NCBI GenBank assembly: GCA_943787265.1
Contig: CALSLT010000047.1
Span: 1 to 64,000, forward strand
Direction of reading: 5' to 3'
Source of the DNA: an uncultured Planctomycetaceae bacterium
GTDB lineage: Bacteria; Planctomycetota; Planctomycetia; Planctomycetales; Planctomycetaceae
DNA: 64,000 bases
Within the stretch, counting starts at the first letter, position 1, and each line of letters opens with the position of its first letter. Position numbers and translations under genes: made by a program. The notes below the pieces were generated by a model. That model worked only from the letters and a program-made list of their open reading frames with translations, was not told the origin of the DNA and searched no databases. Below are positions 1 to 8,720 of this stretch, piece by piece.

Positions 1-1
1 G

Positions 2-732
2 AAAAGTGATCCAGAGCGGACAGGTCGTAACAATCGATTGTTTATCAACGCCGTGTTGTTTGTGCTGAAAACTGGCATTCCCTGGGAAGATCTTCCTGGT
101 CGATACGGAAAACCCAACTCGGTTTGGAAGCGGTACGATCGCTGGTGTTCCCGAGGCGTCTGGGAGCGGATTTTCCTGGCCATCGGTGAGTCAGGACTGA
201 CAGACGAATTGCAGGAAGTACAGATAGATTCTACCAGCATCAAAGCTCACCCGGTCGCTTCCACCGGACGCCGCCTGGCAGATGAAAAAAAGAAGACGCT
301 GACGAACGACGCTGCCTTGGCCGTTCTCGTGGCGGACTGACGACCAAAGTTCACGCAGTAACTGGCAGGAGCGGCCGGCTTGTCACCTTCCAGCTGACGG
401 TCGGTCAACCTGGCGATGCTCCTTTGGGAGAACAGTTGCTCAAAGACTTCAAACGCGGTGATGTGGGCACCATCATCGCTGACGCCGCGTACGATTCAGA
501 CGCGATCCGCAAGCGTGCCCGACAGCTCAGGGCAAAGGTGTGCATCAAGCCAAATGCCGGACGCAAAAAGAAAAAGAGATACAACAGGACGGTCTACAAA
601 CACCGCAATCTCATCGAACGATTCTTTGGAAGAATCAAACGCTGCCGCCGCATCGCCACACGCTACGAGAAAAAGCCGGCGAACTTCGCCGGCTTCATCT
701 GGCTCGCAGCACTAATCACAGACATGGTCTGA
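2..732 (+). CDS. IS5-family transposase made by -1 frameshift (N-terminus off window)
   Basis: This DDE transposase cuts and joins the IS ends. The first frame (to the TGA at 338-340) carries the first Asp in [10 protein letters not shown]; the second frame (to 732) carries IADAAYDSD and the Glu of ERFFGRIKR. The frames join by a -1 slip at A_AAA_AAG (286-292): the slipped product reads [20 protein letters not shown], which restores the conserved [11 protein letters not shown] block of the family. The upstream frame is open to the window edge, so the true start is outside. This copy has Arg where the right copy has Gln before RCLGRSRGG. It has no internal stop in the slipped frame and could be active. 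Confidence 0.85.
286..292 (+). other. A_AAA_AAG slippery heptamer for -1 frameshift
   Basis: In the first transposase frame, codons GAA AAA AAG put a perfect A AAA AAG heptamer here. A -1 slip moves reading into the frame that runs to 732. The same heptamer is conserved in the right copy. I did not identify a stimulatory hairpin or an upstream Shine-Dalgarno-like enhancer. Confidence 0.7.
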
Positions 733-849
733 ATGTCCGTACGACCTAGGATTTGCAGCGTCAGCGCGAAAGCTATCATAAGGTTGCCGGACCAGGGGTC
801 GGGAACGACTGAGTCTGCTGTCACGCTGCCTTTTACACAGGATATCGAC

Positions 850-2826
850 ATGAAATCACAATCTCGACGGCTGCTTGTACGGCTGGTGTGTCTTTTGGTT
901 CTGATGGCGGCGACGCTACGTCCAATCGAACTGGACGCTGCTCCACCACATGCCACCTGGTTTCCAGTGGCACGGGCACTACCGAAACCCAGCGGGCAGG
1001 TCCTGCGAGTAAAGACCGTCGACGAATTACTGACGGCGTCAAAAGAGGTGCAGCCTGGTGGCACGATTCTTATCGCCGATGGCCGCTACATGCTGCCGCG
1101 GTACTTCGATCTGACTGCCGATCAGGTCACACTGCGCAGTGAGTCCGGCGATCGGCACAAAGTCATTCTTGACGGAGCGAACAGTCGGCACGGTGAACTG
1201 ATCGGCATTACGGGAGCGACCGACGTCACCATCGCCGATGTCACCGTTCAAAACGTCAAATGGAACGGAATAAAGATCAACTCGAACCACGGAGCCGAAC
1301 GAGTCACGATTCACAACTGCGTGATTCACAACGTCTGGCAGCGAGGCATCAAGGCTCCCGCCATGCCGGAAGCCCAGGGTGACAAAGGCCCGCGAGGCTG
1401 CATCATTCGCAACTGCCTGTTCTACAACGATCGCCTCAAACAGTTTGCCGACGACGAAACTGACACCGCTTCAACTTTCAACGGCAACTACATCGGTGGA
1501 ATCGATGTCAAGAATACGCTCGGCTGGACGATCGCCGACAACGTCTTCATCGGCATTCAGGGACGCACGCGAGAAGGGCGGGGATGCATCTACATCTCGG
1601 AGAACGGTCGTCGGTGCCGGATCGAACGCAACGTCTTCCTGAATTGCGACGTCGCAATTGCACTTGGCAACCCGTCACTCGGATATTCGCCGCTGCATGC
1701 GATCGACTGTGTCGCTCGCAACAACTTCATCAACGACTGCCCCGAAACCGGAATACTGGCGTGCTACACACAAGGCTGCCGCATCGAGAACAACACAGTC
1801 CATGATCCAACGAGTCCGCAGCGGCGTCAAATCTGGGTACAGAACACCAACGAAGGCCTGCAGGTTAAGAGCAACGTACTGGTTGGTGCCTCGGTGCTGC
1901 TTACGACCGACAGTAATATCACTCAAAGCGGAAACGTAAACGCCGGTACGCTCGCCGCTGCATTGACACAATCGAATGGTGCCGGCCAGGTCTTTCTGCA
2001 GGTCTCTATTATGCTGACTGATGTGATTCGCCTCCCCGAGTCACTCGCCGCGACTCGTCGAGATGCCACCGCTGAACGATTGAAGCCTGGAATCCAATCA
2101 CCGGAAGTGTTGAAAGCAATGCGAGAAGTTCACTCGGGCTTCAAAGGTCAGACCGGTTATGTCGCCCAGTTCGGCGACTCGATTACTTATTCTATGGCCT
2201 TCTGGTCTCCAATGAGCTGGGACAATCCCGATCGATTCATCACGCAGGAGGACGGTCTGCCCAAGGCGCCAGCAAAACTCAGATGGCGAGACTACATCAA
2301 GGGTGCCCGAGACAAGGGCCCAAAGCATGCCAACTACTCCGGGTGGCGTGTCGGTCAGCTCCTCAAGTCTATGGATGCTGTTCTCGAGCGCAATCAGCCG
2401 GAAGTTGCCATTATTATGATCGGAACCAATGACATCTCAGGTGGAGCCGTTCCGGCGTCGTATCGATCCAACCTTGAAGAGGCCATCAGGAAATGCACGG
2501 CGGCCAGCTGCGTGCCGATACTCAACACGATCCCACCTCGGCGCAACCGGGACGAAGCAGTTAACGAAGCCAACAAAATCATCCGGGACATTGCCGCTAA
2601 GCTGCACGTACCACTGGCTGATTTTCACGCAGAGGTCGTACGTCGCCGATCGGGAGAAGCATGGGCCGGCACATTGATCTCGCAGGACGGTGTGCATCCC
2701 AGCGGCGGCAAGTCGAATGACTACAGTGAAGCTAACTTGAATACCTGCGGATACGCGCTCCGGAACTGGGTTAACTTCCTCGCGTACCGACAAGTGTATT
2801 TCGGAGTCCTGGTTGAGGACTCATGA
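850..2826 (+). CDS. Secreted beta-helix protein fused to an SGNH/GDSL hydrolase
   Basis: The product has 658 aa and begins with a signal peptide (MKSQSRRLLVRLVCLLVLMAA). Residues about 45-380 are a right-handed parallel beta-helix with repeated NNxV/NxF turns (VTIHNCVIHN, IADNVFIG, IERNVFLN), as in polysaccharide lyases and carbohydrate-binding secreted proteins. Residues about 430-655 are an SGNH hydrolase: FGDS puts the catalytic Ser at 444, IGTND lies near 525, and DGVHP gives Asp613 and His616. SGNH enzymes remove acyl groups, so a role in opening acylated polysaccharide is inferred. The frame is open back to 733, inside the IS5 end, but ATG 850 directly precedes the signal peptide and is preferred. 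The IS5 end lies 100 bases upstream and may have replaced the native promoter. Confidence 0.85.
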   Translation: MKSQSRRLLVRLVCLLVLMAATLRPIELDAAPPHATWFPVARALPKPSGQVLRVKTVDELLTASKEVQPGGTILIADGRYMLPRYFDLTADQVTLRSESGDRHKVILDGANSRHGELIGITGATDVTIADVTVQNVKWNGIKINSNHGAERVTIHNCVIHNVWQRGIKAPAMPEAQGDKGPRGCIIRNCLFYNDRLKQFADDETDTASTFNGNYIGGIDVKNTLGWTIADNVFIGIQGRTREGRGCIYISENGRRCRIERNVFLNCDVAIALGNPSLGYSPLHAIDCVARNNFINDCPETGILACYTQGCRIENNTVHDPTSPQRRQIWVQNTNEGLQVKSNVLVGASVLLTTDSNITQSGNVNAGTLAAALTQSNGAGQVFLQVSIMLTDVIRLPESLAATRRDATAERLKPGIQSPEVLKAMREVHSGFKGQTGYVAQFGDSITYSMAFWSPMSWDNPDRFITQEDGLPKAPAKLRWRDYIKGARDKGPKHANYSGWRVGQLLKSMDAVLERNQPEVAIIMIGTNDISGGAVPASYRSNLEEAIRKCTAASCVPILNTIPPRRNRDEAVNEANKIIRDIAAKLHVPLADFHAEVVRRRSGEAWAGTLISQDGVHPSGGKSNDYSEANLNTCGYALRNWVNFLAYRQVYFGVLVEDS

Positions 2827-3404
2827 CGAAACTGATCAGGACGTTGGGCAGGTTCATGCCTTCGATCACAGCGAATTCGCTTTTCGATGCCTCTGAGTCC
2901 TTTTCGAATCCGGCGCAGCACTGATGATGGGCTGTCCTTGTGATGCCTCATCGCCTGCAGGGGAACCACCGGTGTCGGTGAGAATCGGGGAGGTTCAAAG
3001 AAGATATATATACAGTCGAGTAAACTCGGCGCCGCCCGACGTGCAACCCCATTGCCCCGCTCCAAAGGGACCGAACTGCTCGGTCGACAATACCGGAGTG
3101 GATTGCATCGTTACTGGCTCATACGCCCGGTCGCACGACACCGGATGCACGAAGTAAATTGAATGCGCGTCATCATGATGATGCTCAGGAAGCACGTCCT
3201 ACGATCCTGGTGAATTAGTTTGTTACCTGCCCCGGTCTGCCGGGAATCCGGTGTTAGTTTCGCAACCGGCTTCCGAATCCACTGACACCTGTATCGGGTT
3301 TGAGCAAACCGGTATGCTGGTCGGTGGCCCCTAAGAGATTCGGATGCACTGAATGTCAGATGCTCGCCCCAACACACTGTCGCGACGGCGACTCGAGGAT
3401 TCGC
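2827..3404. other. Intergenic stretch of 578 bases, no gene recognised
   Basis: Several short frames exist on both strands, the longest 114 codons at 2721-3065 on the minus strand. It is Arg/Pro/Ser-rich and overlaps the end of the hydrolase gene, as expected of a chance frame. I see no RNA gene, terminator or repeat. The region precedes the DUF1552/DUF1592 pair, so its promoter is probably here. Confidence 0.5.
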
Positions 3405-4979
3405 ATGAGACGCAATTCATATCTCATCCCACGTCGAACTTTGTTGCGAGGCGCCGGTGTATCGCTGGCGCTGCCTCTGCTGGACATCATGTCCCCCGCG
3501 GTCAGCTCTGCGGAGTCCACCAAAGACGCACCTGTGAGGCTGTGCGTGTTGTACAAGGGATGCGGCGTCAATCCGCACTCGTGGGACATCGTCGGCGGAA
3601 CCGAAACGGACTTCGAACTTTCTAGAACTCTCCAGCCACTGGCGGCAGTTCGGGACGACATTCTTGTCGTGGGAAATCTGGACAACCAGGGTTCATCTGA
3701 TCATATGGACGCGCCTGGCACATTCATGAGCGCTACAAAGCACAAAGAACTTAATCGCTATTCCTTTGATCAAAGAGTTGCAGACCGCATTGGAAATGAG
3801 ACGCCGATCAAATCCATGCAGCTGACGGCCGACAACGTATGGAAACAACATCCCTGGTTGAACATTTTATCTTACGACAACAGTAATCAGCCGCTCCGCG
3901 GCCAGCATGATCCTCAGGCTGTTTTCGACATGATGTTTAAGGACACATCCCGGGCCGATCGCCAGAATGAATTGCTGAGCGTCCTAGATGGAGTCAAGGA
4001 AGCCTCATCGTCACTGTCGAGAAAAGTCAGCGCCCGGGACAAACGGGTCTTGGAACAATACTTCGATTCGATTCGAGATGTGGAGAACGGCATCCAGCAG
4101 GCCAGACAGAACAGCCGGGCAGTGGACCTCGACACGAAACTCTCAAACATCGACCCGAGCCTGAAAGTCGGCAACCTCGGCGAGAGAATCAAGGCGATGC
4201 TTGACTTGATTACGCTCGCCTTCTGGACCGATTCAACAAGGGTTATCTCGTGTATGCTCGCCAACACGAACAGTCGTTCTCACTATGACTTCATGGGTGT
4301 GGATGCCGAGTTTCATTACGTTTCGCACCACGTTCGAAACAGAAAAGTTCTGCCATCTTACGACAAGATCAACATCTGGCACACAGGCCAGTTGAGATAC
4401 CTGATTGAGCGGATGAAATCCATCAGCGATGGCAATACGACGCTGTTCGACAACTCGCTGATACTATGGGGTTCCGGTATTAAGCACGGCGACTATCACT
4501 CGCTGACGGACTTGCCCCTTGTCGTCACCGGCGGTGGCGGTGGAAAAGTACAACTCGGCCGGCACGTTCGTTACCCCAAAGCTCAGCCCTATGGCAATCT
4601 CCTGTTGACCCTCATGAATATCGTGGGAGCGGACGCAACAGGCATTGGAGATTCGACGGGGCAACTTCCAGGAATCACGGAGAAGGCGAATTTCGAACCT
4701 GCGAATCCGGACGACGGTAGTTGGAAGATCGTGAAGAGCGACGACGACTCGCTCACGGCGAAGGGCCTGCTGCGAATCAGTATTGAGTCCGAAGATGTCG
4801 AGTTTTATCAGCTGCGACTATCGGACAAGAGCGACCTTGACATCCGCATCCCCTTTATGAATAACCACAAGCTGCGCTTCGACCGTTGTGTCGGAAAGGT
4901 TGTGACCGTGACCGGCAAGTACAAGGTCGACGGGGAAAAGAAGACAATTGTCGCTCTAACGAATGCCGAGCTGGAATAG
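3405..4979 (+). CDS. DUF1552 secreted protein with an extra C-terminal domain
   Basis: This is a 524-aa product with a Tat-like leader (MRRNSYLIPRRTLLRGAG...SLALPLLDIM). The body has DUF1552 hallmarks: LYKGCGVNPHSWD, a DHMDAPGTFMS stretch, RNKVLPSYDKINIWH, LWGSGIKHGDYHSL and LTLMNIVGADA. DUF1552 has no proven biochemical role; related DUF1501 proteins resemble alkaline-phosphatase/sulfatase folds. The core ends near residue 430 (TGQLPGI). About 85 further residues follow (KGLLRISIESEDVEFYQLRL to the end) and look like a separate small beta domain. ATG 3405 is chosen because the leader begins there, although the frame is open to 3300. The stop is two bases before the next gene, so the two are probably translated together. 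Confidence 0.85.
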   Translation: MRRNSYLIPRRTLLRGAGVSLALPLLDIMSPAVSSAESTKDAPVRLCVLYKGCGVNPHSWDIVGGTETDFELSRTLQPLAAVRDDILVVGNLDNQGSSDHMDAPGTFMSATKHKELNRYSFDQRVADRIGNETPIKSMQLTADNVWKQHPWLNILSYDNSNQPLRGQHDPQAVFDMMFKDTSRADRQNELLSVLDGVKEASSSLSRKVSARDKRVLEQYFDSIRDVENGIQQARQNSRAVDLDTKLSNIDPSLKVGNLGERIKAMLDLITLAFWTDSTRVISCMLANTNSRSHYDFMGVDAEFHYVSHHVRNRKVLPSYDKINIWHTGQLRYLIERMKSISDGNTTLFDNSLILWGSGIKHGDYHSLTDLPLVVTGGGGGKVQLGRHVRYPKAQPYGNLLLTLMNIVGADATGIGDSTGQLPGITEKANFEPANPDDGSWKIVKSDDDSLTAKGLLRISIESEDVEFYQLRLSDKSDLDIRIPFMNNHKLRFDRCVGKVVTVTGKYKVDGEKKTIVALTNAELE

Positions 4980-4981
4980 CC

Positions 4982-6976
4982 GTGAAGATACAGCAATTTA
5001 ATGCGACGGCCGTCGCATGCGTCCTTGCCCTCACCGTGACCGCAAATCCTCGTTGCGGGTCTGCGGCGAGCTTTGCAGACGCCTCAAAGGTGATTGGAGC
5101 CCGATGCCTGTCCTGCCATGACAGCGACACCCGAGAGGCGGGGATCGATCTGACTCCACTGCTGCAGAAGGCGAACTCGTCCTATGGAGAATACACCAGG
5201 CTGTGGATCAAGGTCGAAAAGATGGTCGCCAGCGGCGAGATGCCTCCGGCAGTCGCGGGGGCTCTTGAAGTTTCAGAGAACGAGGCCATCAAACGTTGGT
5301 TTCGCGAGTCCTTCGTATTGCGGAACGGTAAGCCGCATATCGGGCCAACTCCGTTGCGTCGATTAACTCGGTATGAATTGGAAAACACGCTCGAAGACGT
5401 CCTGTCGATCAAGCTCAAGCCGACGTATCGCGACACAATCATTGGCCGTATCGAGAAATCGACGATCGCATCCATCGTGCCGTCAGATATCCCAGGAGAA
5501 TCCGGTTTTGACAACGACGCGCATCGGATGGAGTCCCTCAAGCCGCCGCTCAAAGAAATCTCCGAGGCTGTGCACTATGCCCTGAGAGTCTTCGACAACG
5601 ACCCGACTGCCAGGCAGTCTGTTCTGGGCCAGGCAGAGCTACAGAAAGATGCCACCGAAGGAGACGTCAAACAGTTTATTTCAGCATTCCTGATGCGTGC
5701 CTGTCGCTGCAATCAACGGCGAGTGAAGGAACTCACAACCGCCTACTACGGCCAGTATCAGAAACATATACAGGCTTCTCAAGACTGTAAAAAGAGCCTG
5801 CTGCATGTCTTCGAAATGATCCTGGTATCACCGGAATTCCTGTATCGACTCGAAGAAAGCAGGAACCTCGACGCGTTCTATCCGGTCAGCGGAGTGGAGC
5901 TGGCAACTCGACTGTCCTATTTCCTGTGGTCGACTGCTCCGGATAATGAGCTGCTGCGGCTGGGTCAGGACACAAGTTTACTCAACGACGACGTGCTGAA
6001 ATCTCAGGTCACTAGGATGTTGAATTCGCCCAAGCGGCTCTCACTTTCCGAAAACTTTGCTGGACAATGGCTCGGCTTCGACGATCTGTTGTCGAACAGC
6101 GAGTACTTCGTGGACGAAAGATGGAATCGAGAGACTTACGACGAGGTCCTGTTTTTCGTCGACGAATTGATTAAGTCAGACAGAAGCCTTCTGGATGTCG
6201 TGCAGAGCGACTGGAGTTACCTCAGGACGTCCGCCCTCAATGCCAAACAGCATGGTTACATCCGCATCGAACCGGAGTCCGTTGAGAATCTGTATGCGGA
6301 CATTCTTTCAGGCAGACGAAGCCAGAGTGACAACAAACGCCTCAGGTATGATCCACCAGTCCTCGTCAAAGCGAAGCACGACAGGGAAGGCGGCATCATT
6401 ACGAGCGCGGCCATCATGCGTCTCACTGCCTCGAAGAGCCGTACCAGTCCGATCCGACGTGGTGTTTGGATCCTGAACACGGTCATAGGCAAGACTCTGG
6501 ATCCACCGCCAAATGTCCCCTCGCTTGAAGAGGCACGGGAAGCACTAACTCTCAAAGAGAATCCTTCCGTTGCCGAAGTCATTAAGCAGCACGTTTCAAG
6601 ACCGGAATGCGTCTCCTGCCACAAAGAAATTGACCCATTGGGACTGGGACTTGAAAACTTTGCGCCAACAGGCGTATGGCGAACGCATTACCCCGACAAG
6701 GCTCCGATTGTGTCCGCCGGAAAAATGCCGAATGGGAAATCATTCAACACACCACTGGAGATGAAGTTACTGCTCCTGGAGACATATAAAGACGACATTG
6801 CAACCAGCTTTGTAAAACAAATGCTCGCTTACGCTTTGGGCCGAAAAATCGAGCCGTTTGACAGAGTGTCAGTGGATTCAATCGTGAAGAAAGTGAAAGA
6901 AGACGGATACAAGCTAAACACAGCCATCGAGCAAATCGTATTATCGCAGCAATTCAGATTCCGACAGGACCAATGA
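4982..6976 (+). CDS. DUF1592/DUF1588-type secreted cytochrome-domain protein
   Basis: This 664-aa protein belongs to the planctomycete family built from DUF1587, DUF1592, DUF1588 and DUF1585 modules. After a leader (VACVLALTVTA) it has CLSCH at residues 42-46, a c-type heme motif. Next come LRRLTRYELENTL (DUF1587), VSGVELATRLSYFLWSTAPD (DUF1592), SPIRRGVWILNTVIG with CVSCHKEIDPLG at about 543 (DUF1588), and LLETYKDDIATSFVKQML (DUF1585). Covalent heme binding in the periplasm is inferred; the reaction is unknown. GTG 4982 is the start because it directly precedes the leader and lies two bases after the DUF1552 stop. Genes of this type are commonly paired with DUF1552 genes. Confidence 0.88.
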   Translation: MKIQQFNATAVACVLALTVTANPRCGSAASFADASKVIGARCLSCHDSDTREAGIDLTPLLQKANSSYGEYTRLWIKVEKMVASGEMPPAVAGALEVSENEAIKRWFRESFVLRNGKPHIGPTPLRRLTRYELENTLEDVLSIKLKPTYRDTIIGRIEKSTIASIVPSDIPGESGFDNDAHRMESLKPPLKEISEAVHYALRVFDNDPTARQSVLGQAELQKDATEGDVKQFISAFLMRACRCNQRRVKELTTAYYGQYQKHIQASQDCKKSLLHVFEMILVSPEFLYRLEESRNLDAFYPVSGVELATRLSYFLWSTAPDNELLRLGQDTSLLNDDVLKSQVTRMLNSPKRLSLSENFAGQWLGFDDLLSNSEYFVDERWNRETYDEVLFFVDELIKSDRSLLDVVQSDWSYLRTSALNAKQHGYIRIEPESVENLYADILSGRRSQSDNKRLRYDPPVLVKAKHDREGGIITSAAIMRLTASKSRTSPIRRGVWILNTVIGKTLDPPPNVPSLEEAREALTLKENPSVAEVIKQHVSRPECVSCHKEIDPLGLGLENFAPTGVWRTHYPDKAPIVSAGKMPNGKSFNTPLEMKLLLLETYKDDIATSFVKQMLAYALGRKIEPFDRVSVDSIVKKVKEDGYKLNTAIEQIVLSQQFRFRQDQ

Positions 6977-7478
6977 CGCGGCTGTCCGTGGCTCATTTTT
7001 CGCGGTTCTGTTCGTCTCTGCGAGTCGGTGTCAATTGGTGCGTGCGAATCTCGTTCGGTAAGACGGAAGACCCGAATACGTCGAGCACATCAGAAAAAGC
7101 GAAAAAAAGGCAAATTCTCTCTGTGGGCGGCCTGTGGGAATTCTATCTGACCCCGCACTCGGATTTCGCTGTTCGTCGACGAGTTTGAGCTTGACGAGCA
7201 GATCCAATTCGGTACGTTCTCCGGTGATCACTTTGAGAATCATGGTGACAATGCCCAGTAGCTTGTCTGGGGTATTTAATGTCGTCTCCACAATCCTGAT
7301 CGGCCCGACATGGAAAGCGGTTGCAAGCACTCTCAGCAAGAAGGCATCGAGAGACCGTTGGAAATGTTGTGTGCCCGGACCGACCGGTTCGTGAGTTGAC
7401 GTTCGCCAGCATCCGGCTGAGCGGCTTCGGCAATAGACACTTTTCTGCATCATTAGTCGTGATGCTCGGAGAAGATCT
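6977..7478. other. Gap of 502 bases, possible minus-strand coding remnant
   Basis: No complete gene is evident. A minus-strand frame (7804-7031) runs through the stretch and through the oppositely oriented AlpA-like gene, so it cannot be one real gene. Its segment at about 7370-7140 (LLRVLATAFHVGPIRIVET, then LGIVTMILKVITGERTELD) has aliphatic, protein-like composition and could be a decayed fragment of an unidentified protein. The gap lies at the entry to the integrase module. I looked here for a copy of the tRNA-Ser 3' end and found none. Confidence 0.3.
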
Positions 7479-7754
7479 ATGCCGAGGAAAAAACATCGCG
7501 AGCCAGCCACGCCTTTATCGGACAAATCTCCAGCGGGGATTCCGCGTCTGATGGTCACGGCTGAAGATGCGGCTTGGACCATCAGCGTGTCGAAATCTAC
7601 CTGGGACCGATTGGCATCCGCTGAAAAAGTTCCAAAACCCGTCAGACTGTCATCCGGGTGTGTTCGCTGGCTTGTCAGTGATCTTGACCTGTGGGCCGAG
7701 ATGGAGTGCCCCGATCGAAACGAGTTTGAAGCTCGTCGTTCGAAACACGACTGA
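7479..7754 (+). CDS. AlpA/MerR-like small DNA-binding protein
   Basis: This is a 91-aa protein. Residues about 22-75 match the winged-helix layout of AlpA/excisionase-type proteins: MVTAEDAAWTISVSKSTWDR (helix-turn-helix with the recognition helix at SKSTWDRL), then KVPKPVRLSSGCVRWLVSDL (the wing and WxxxDL end). Family members commonly sit just upstream of tyrosine integrases and act as excisionases or regulators. Here the integrase starts 90 bases downstream on the same strand, which supports that role. It is intact, unlike the integrase. Possible targets are the att sites or the integrase promoter; neither is visible. Confidence 0.75.
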   Translation: MPRKKHREPATPLSDKSPAGIPRLMVTAEDAAWTISVSKSTWDRLASAEKVPKPVRLSSGCVRWLVSDLDLWAEMECPDRNEFEARRSKHD

Positions 7755-7844
7755 CAGGCAGGCGGCGTTCCCTCCACAATCAACGGATCTGAAAAATGAA
7801 TCACTCAGCCGATATCGGCTCATTACGAATATTAGGAATACGAA

Positions 7845-8720
7845 ATGGCAAGATTGTTTAAGCCGAGCACCACACGTTATGTAGATGCAAATGGAAAACG
7901 CTGTAACAAAGGTGATCCAGGCGCACGCAAGGAGAAGCCTACGAAATCTGGAAAATGGCGTGGTGAATATCGAGATGCGAACGGCGCACTCAAATCCGTT
8001 TCGCTGTGTTCGAACAAGTCGGCGGCCAGACGGATGCTGAAGGAGATTGAGGATCGTGTTGATCTTGAGAAGGCCGGTCTGTCGGAGTCGTTTGAAGAGT
8101 CGGCAAAAACGCCACTCAGTCAGCATGTTGATGAGTTCGAAGCTAACCTGAGAGATGCCGATCGAACGGAGGATCACTGTAAGGCAACCGCCAACCGCGT
8201 TAGACGCATAATCAAAGAGTGCAGATTCACTTTCATGTCTGATCTTTCTCCAAGTAAGACGTTGTCTTGGATAGGGGAACGAAAACGAAACGATGAAATG
8301 TCTGATCAAACAGCCCGTCACTACCGGACGGCTATCAAGCAGTTTTCCAAGTGGTTGGTCAAAGATGGACGAACGAAGAGCGACAGGCTGGCTCATTTGG
8401 AATTGGACAAAGGTAAGAAGGTAGATCCCGTCCACGAGAGACGCGAACTGACACAGGATGAACTGGCGTATCTACTCGACGCAACGCGAACCGGCCCAGT
8501 CCGATCGAAACTGACGGGCGGGCAGCGTTTCAAGCTGTATATGGTGGCAATGTCGACTGGCTTGAGAGCGAGTGAATTAGCCAGTCTTACACCAATGAGC
8601 TTCGACCTCGAAGCCGCGATACCCGTTGTTACGGTTGCACCTAAGGATGAAAAGGCTCGACGCGGAGCAACGCTGCCATTGCCTCCACACATTGTGGAGT
8701 TACTGAAGGAGTGGTTTAAA
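7845..8720 (+). pseudogene. Tyrosine integrase, 5' part, cut by an IS1182-family element
   Basis: These are the first 292 codons of a tyrosine recombinase. An Arm-type DNA-binding region (KSGKWRGEYRDANGALKSVS) and a SAM-like core-binding domain (about 95-190) precede the start of the catalytic domain. The box I Arg is R241 in STGLRASELASL. The frame is interrupted after codon AAA 8718-8720 by an IS whose left end is 8721. The sequence read as integrase after this (QPVEERW...) comes from the IS. Joining 8720 to 10220 gives VELLKEWFKELGHTDTLW without a break. Alone, this half lacks the other catalytic residues and cannot recombine DNA. Confidence 0.9.
8716..8720. repeat. Target duplication TTAAA, left of the IS1182-family element
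   Basis: TTAAA here is repeated at 10215-10219, immediately outside the opposite terminal repeat. Keeping one copy restores the integrase frame, which confirms it as the target duplication (5 bases, or 4 if one A is chance). Confidence 0.8.

Larger units (their letters stand above)
1..749 (+). mobile_element. IS5-family insertion sequence, left copy (5' end outside window)
   Basis: The element holds a two-frame DDE transposase of IS5 type and ends at a CTAG at 746-749, which fits the YTAR target preference known for IS5 relatives. The same sequence, inverted, occupies 63416-64000. Over the 585 bases both copies show, I count four mismatches. The outer end is cut by the window, so terminal repeats and target duplication cannot be checked. 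The IS427-like subgroup is suggested by the two-frame layout only. Confidence 0.9.

Noticed and set aside
733-849. N-terminal extension of the beta-helix/SGNH protein into the IS5 end
   Set aside because: The frame is open, but the signal peptide starts at 850 and the extension is IS and spacer sequence.
3150-3190. ATCATGATGATG repeat as a possible microsatellite
   Set aside because: Only a few imperfect units; no support for a functional repeat.
7000-7200. Second attachment site matching the tRNA-Ser 3' end
   Set aside because: I compared this stretch, and the rest of 750-7478 by eye, with 12273-12300 and found no match beyond a few bases.
7031-7804. Minus-strand frame of 257 codons
   Set aside because: It runs antisense through the whole AlpA-like gene, which has a clear helix-turn-helix and fits its integrase neighbour. 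Only the part before 7440 could be a remnant, and that is listed separately.
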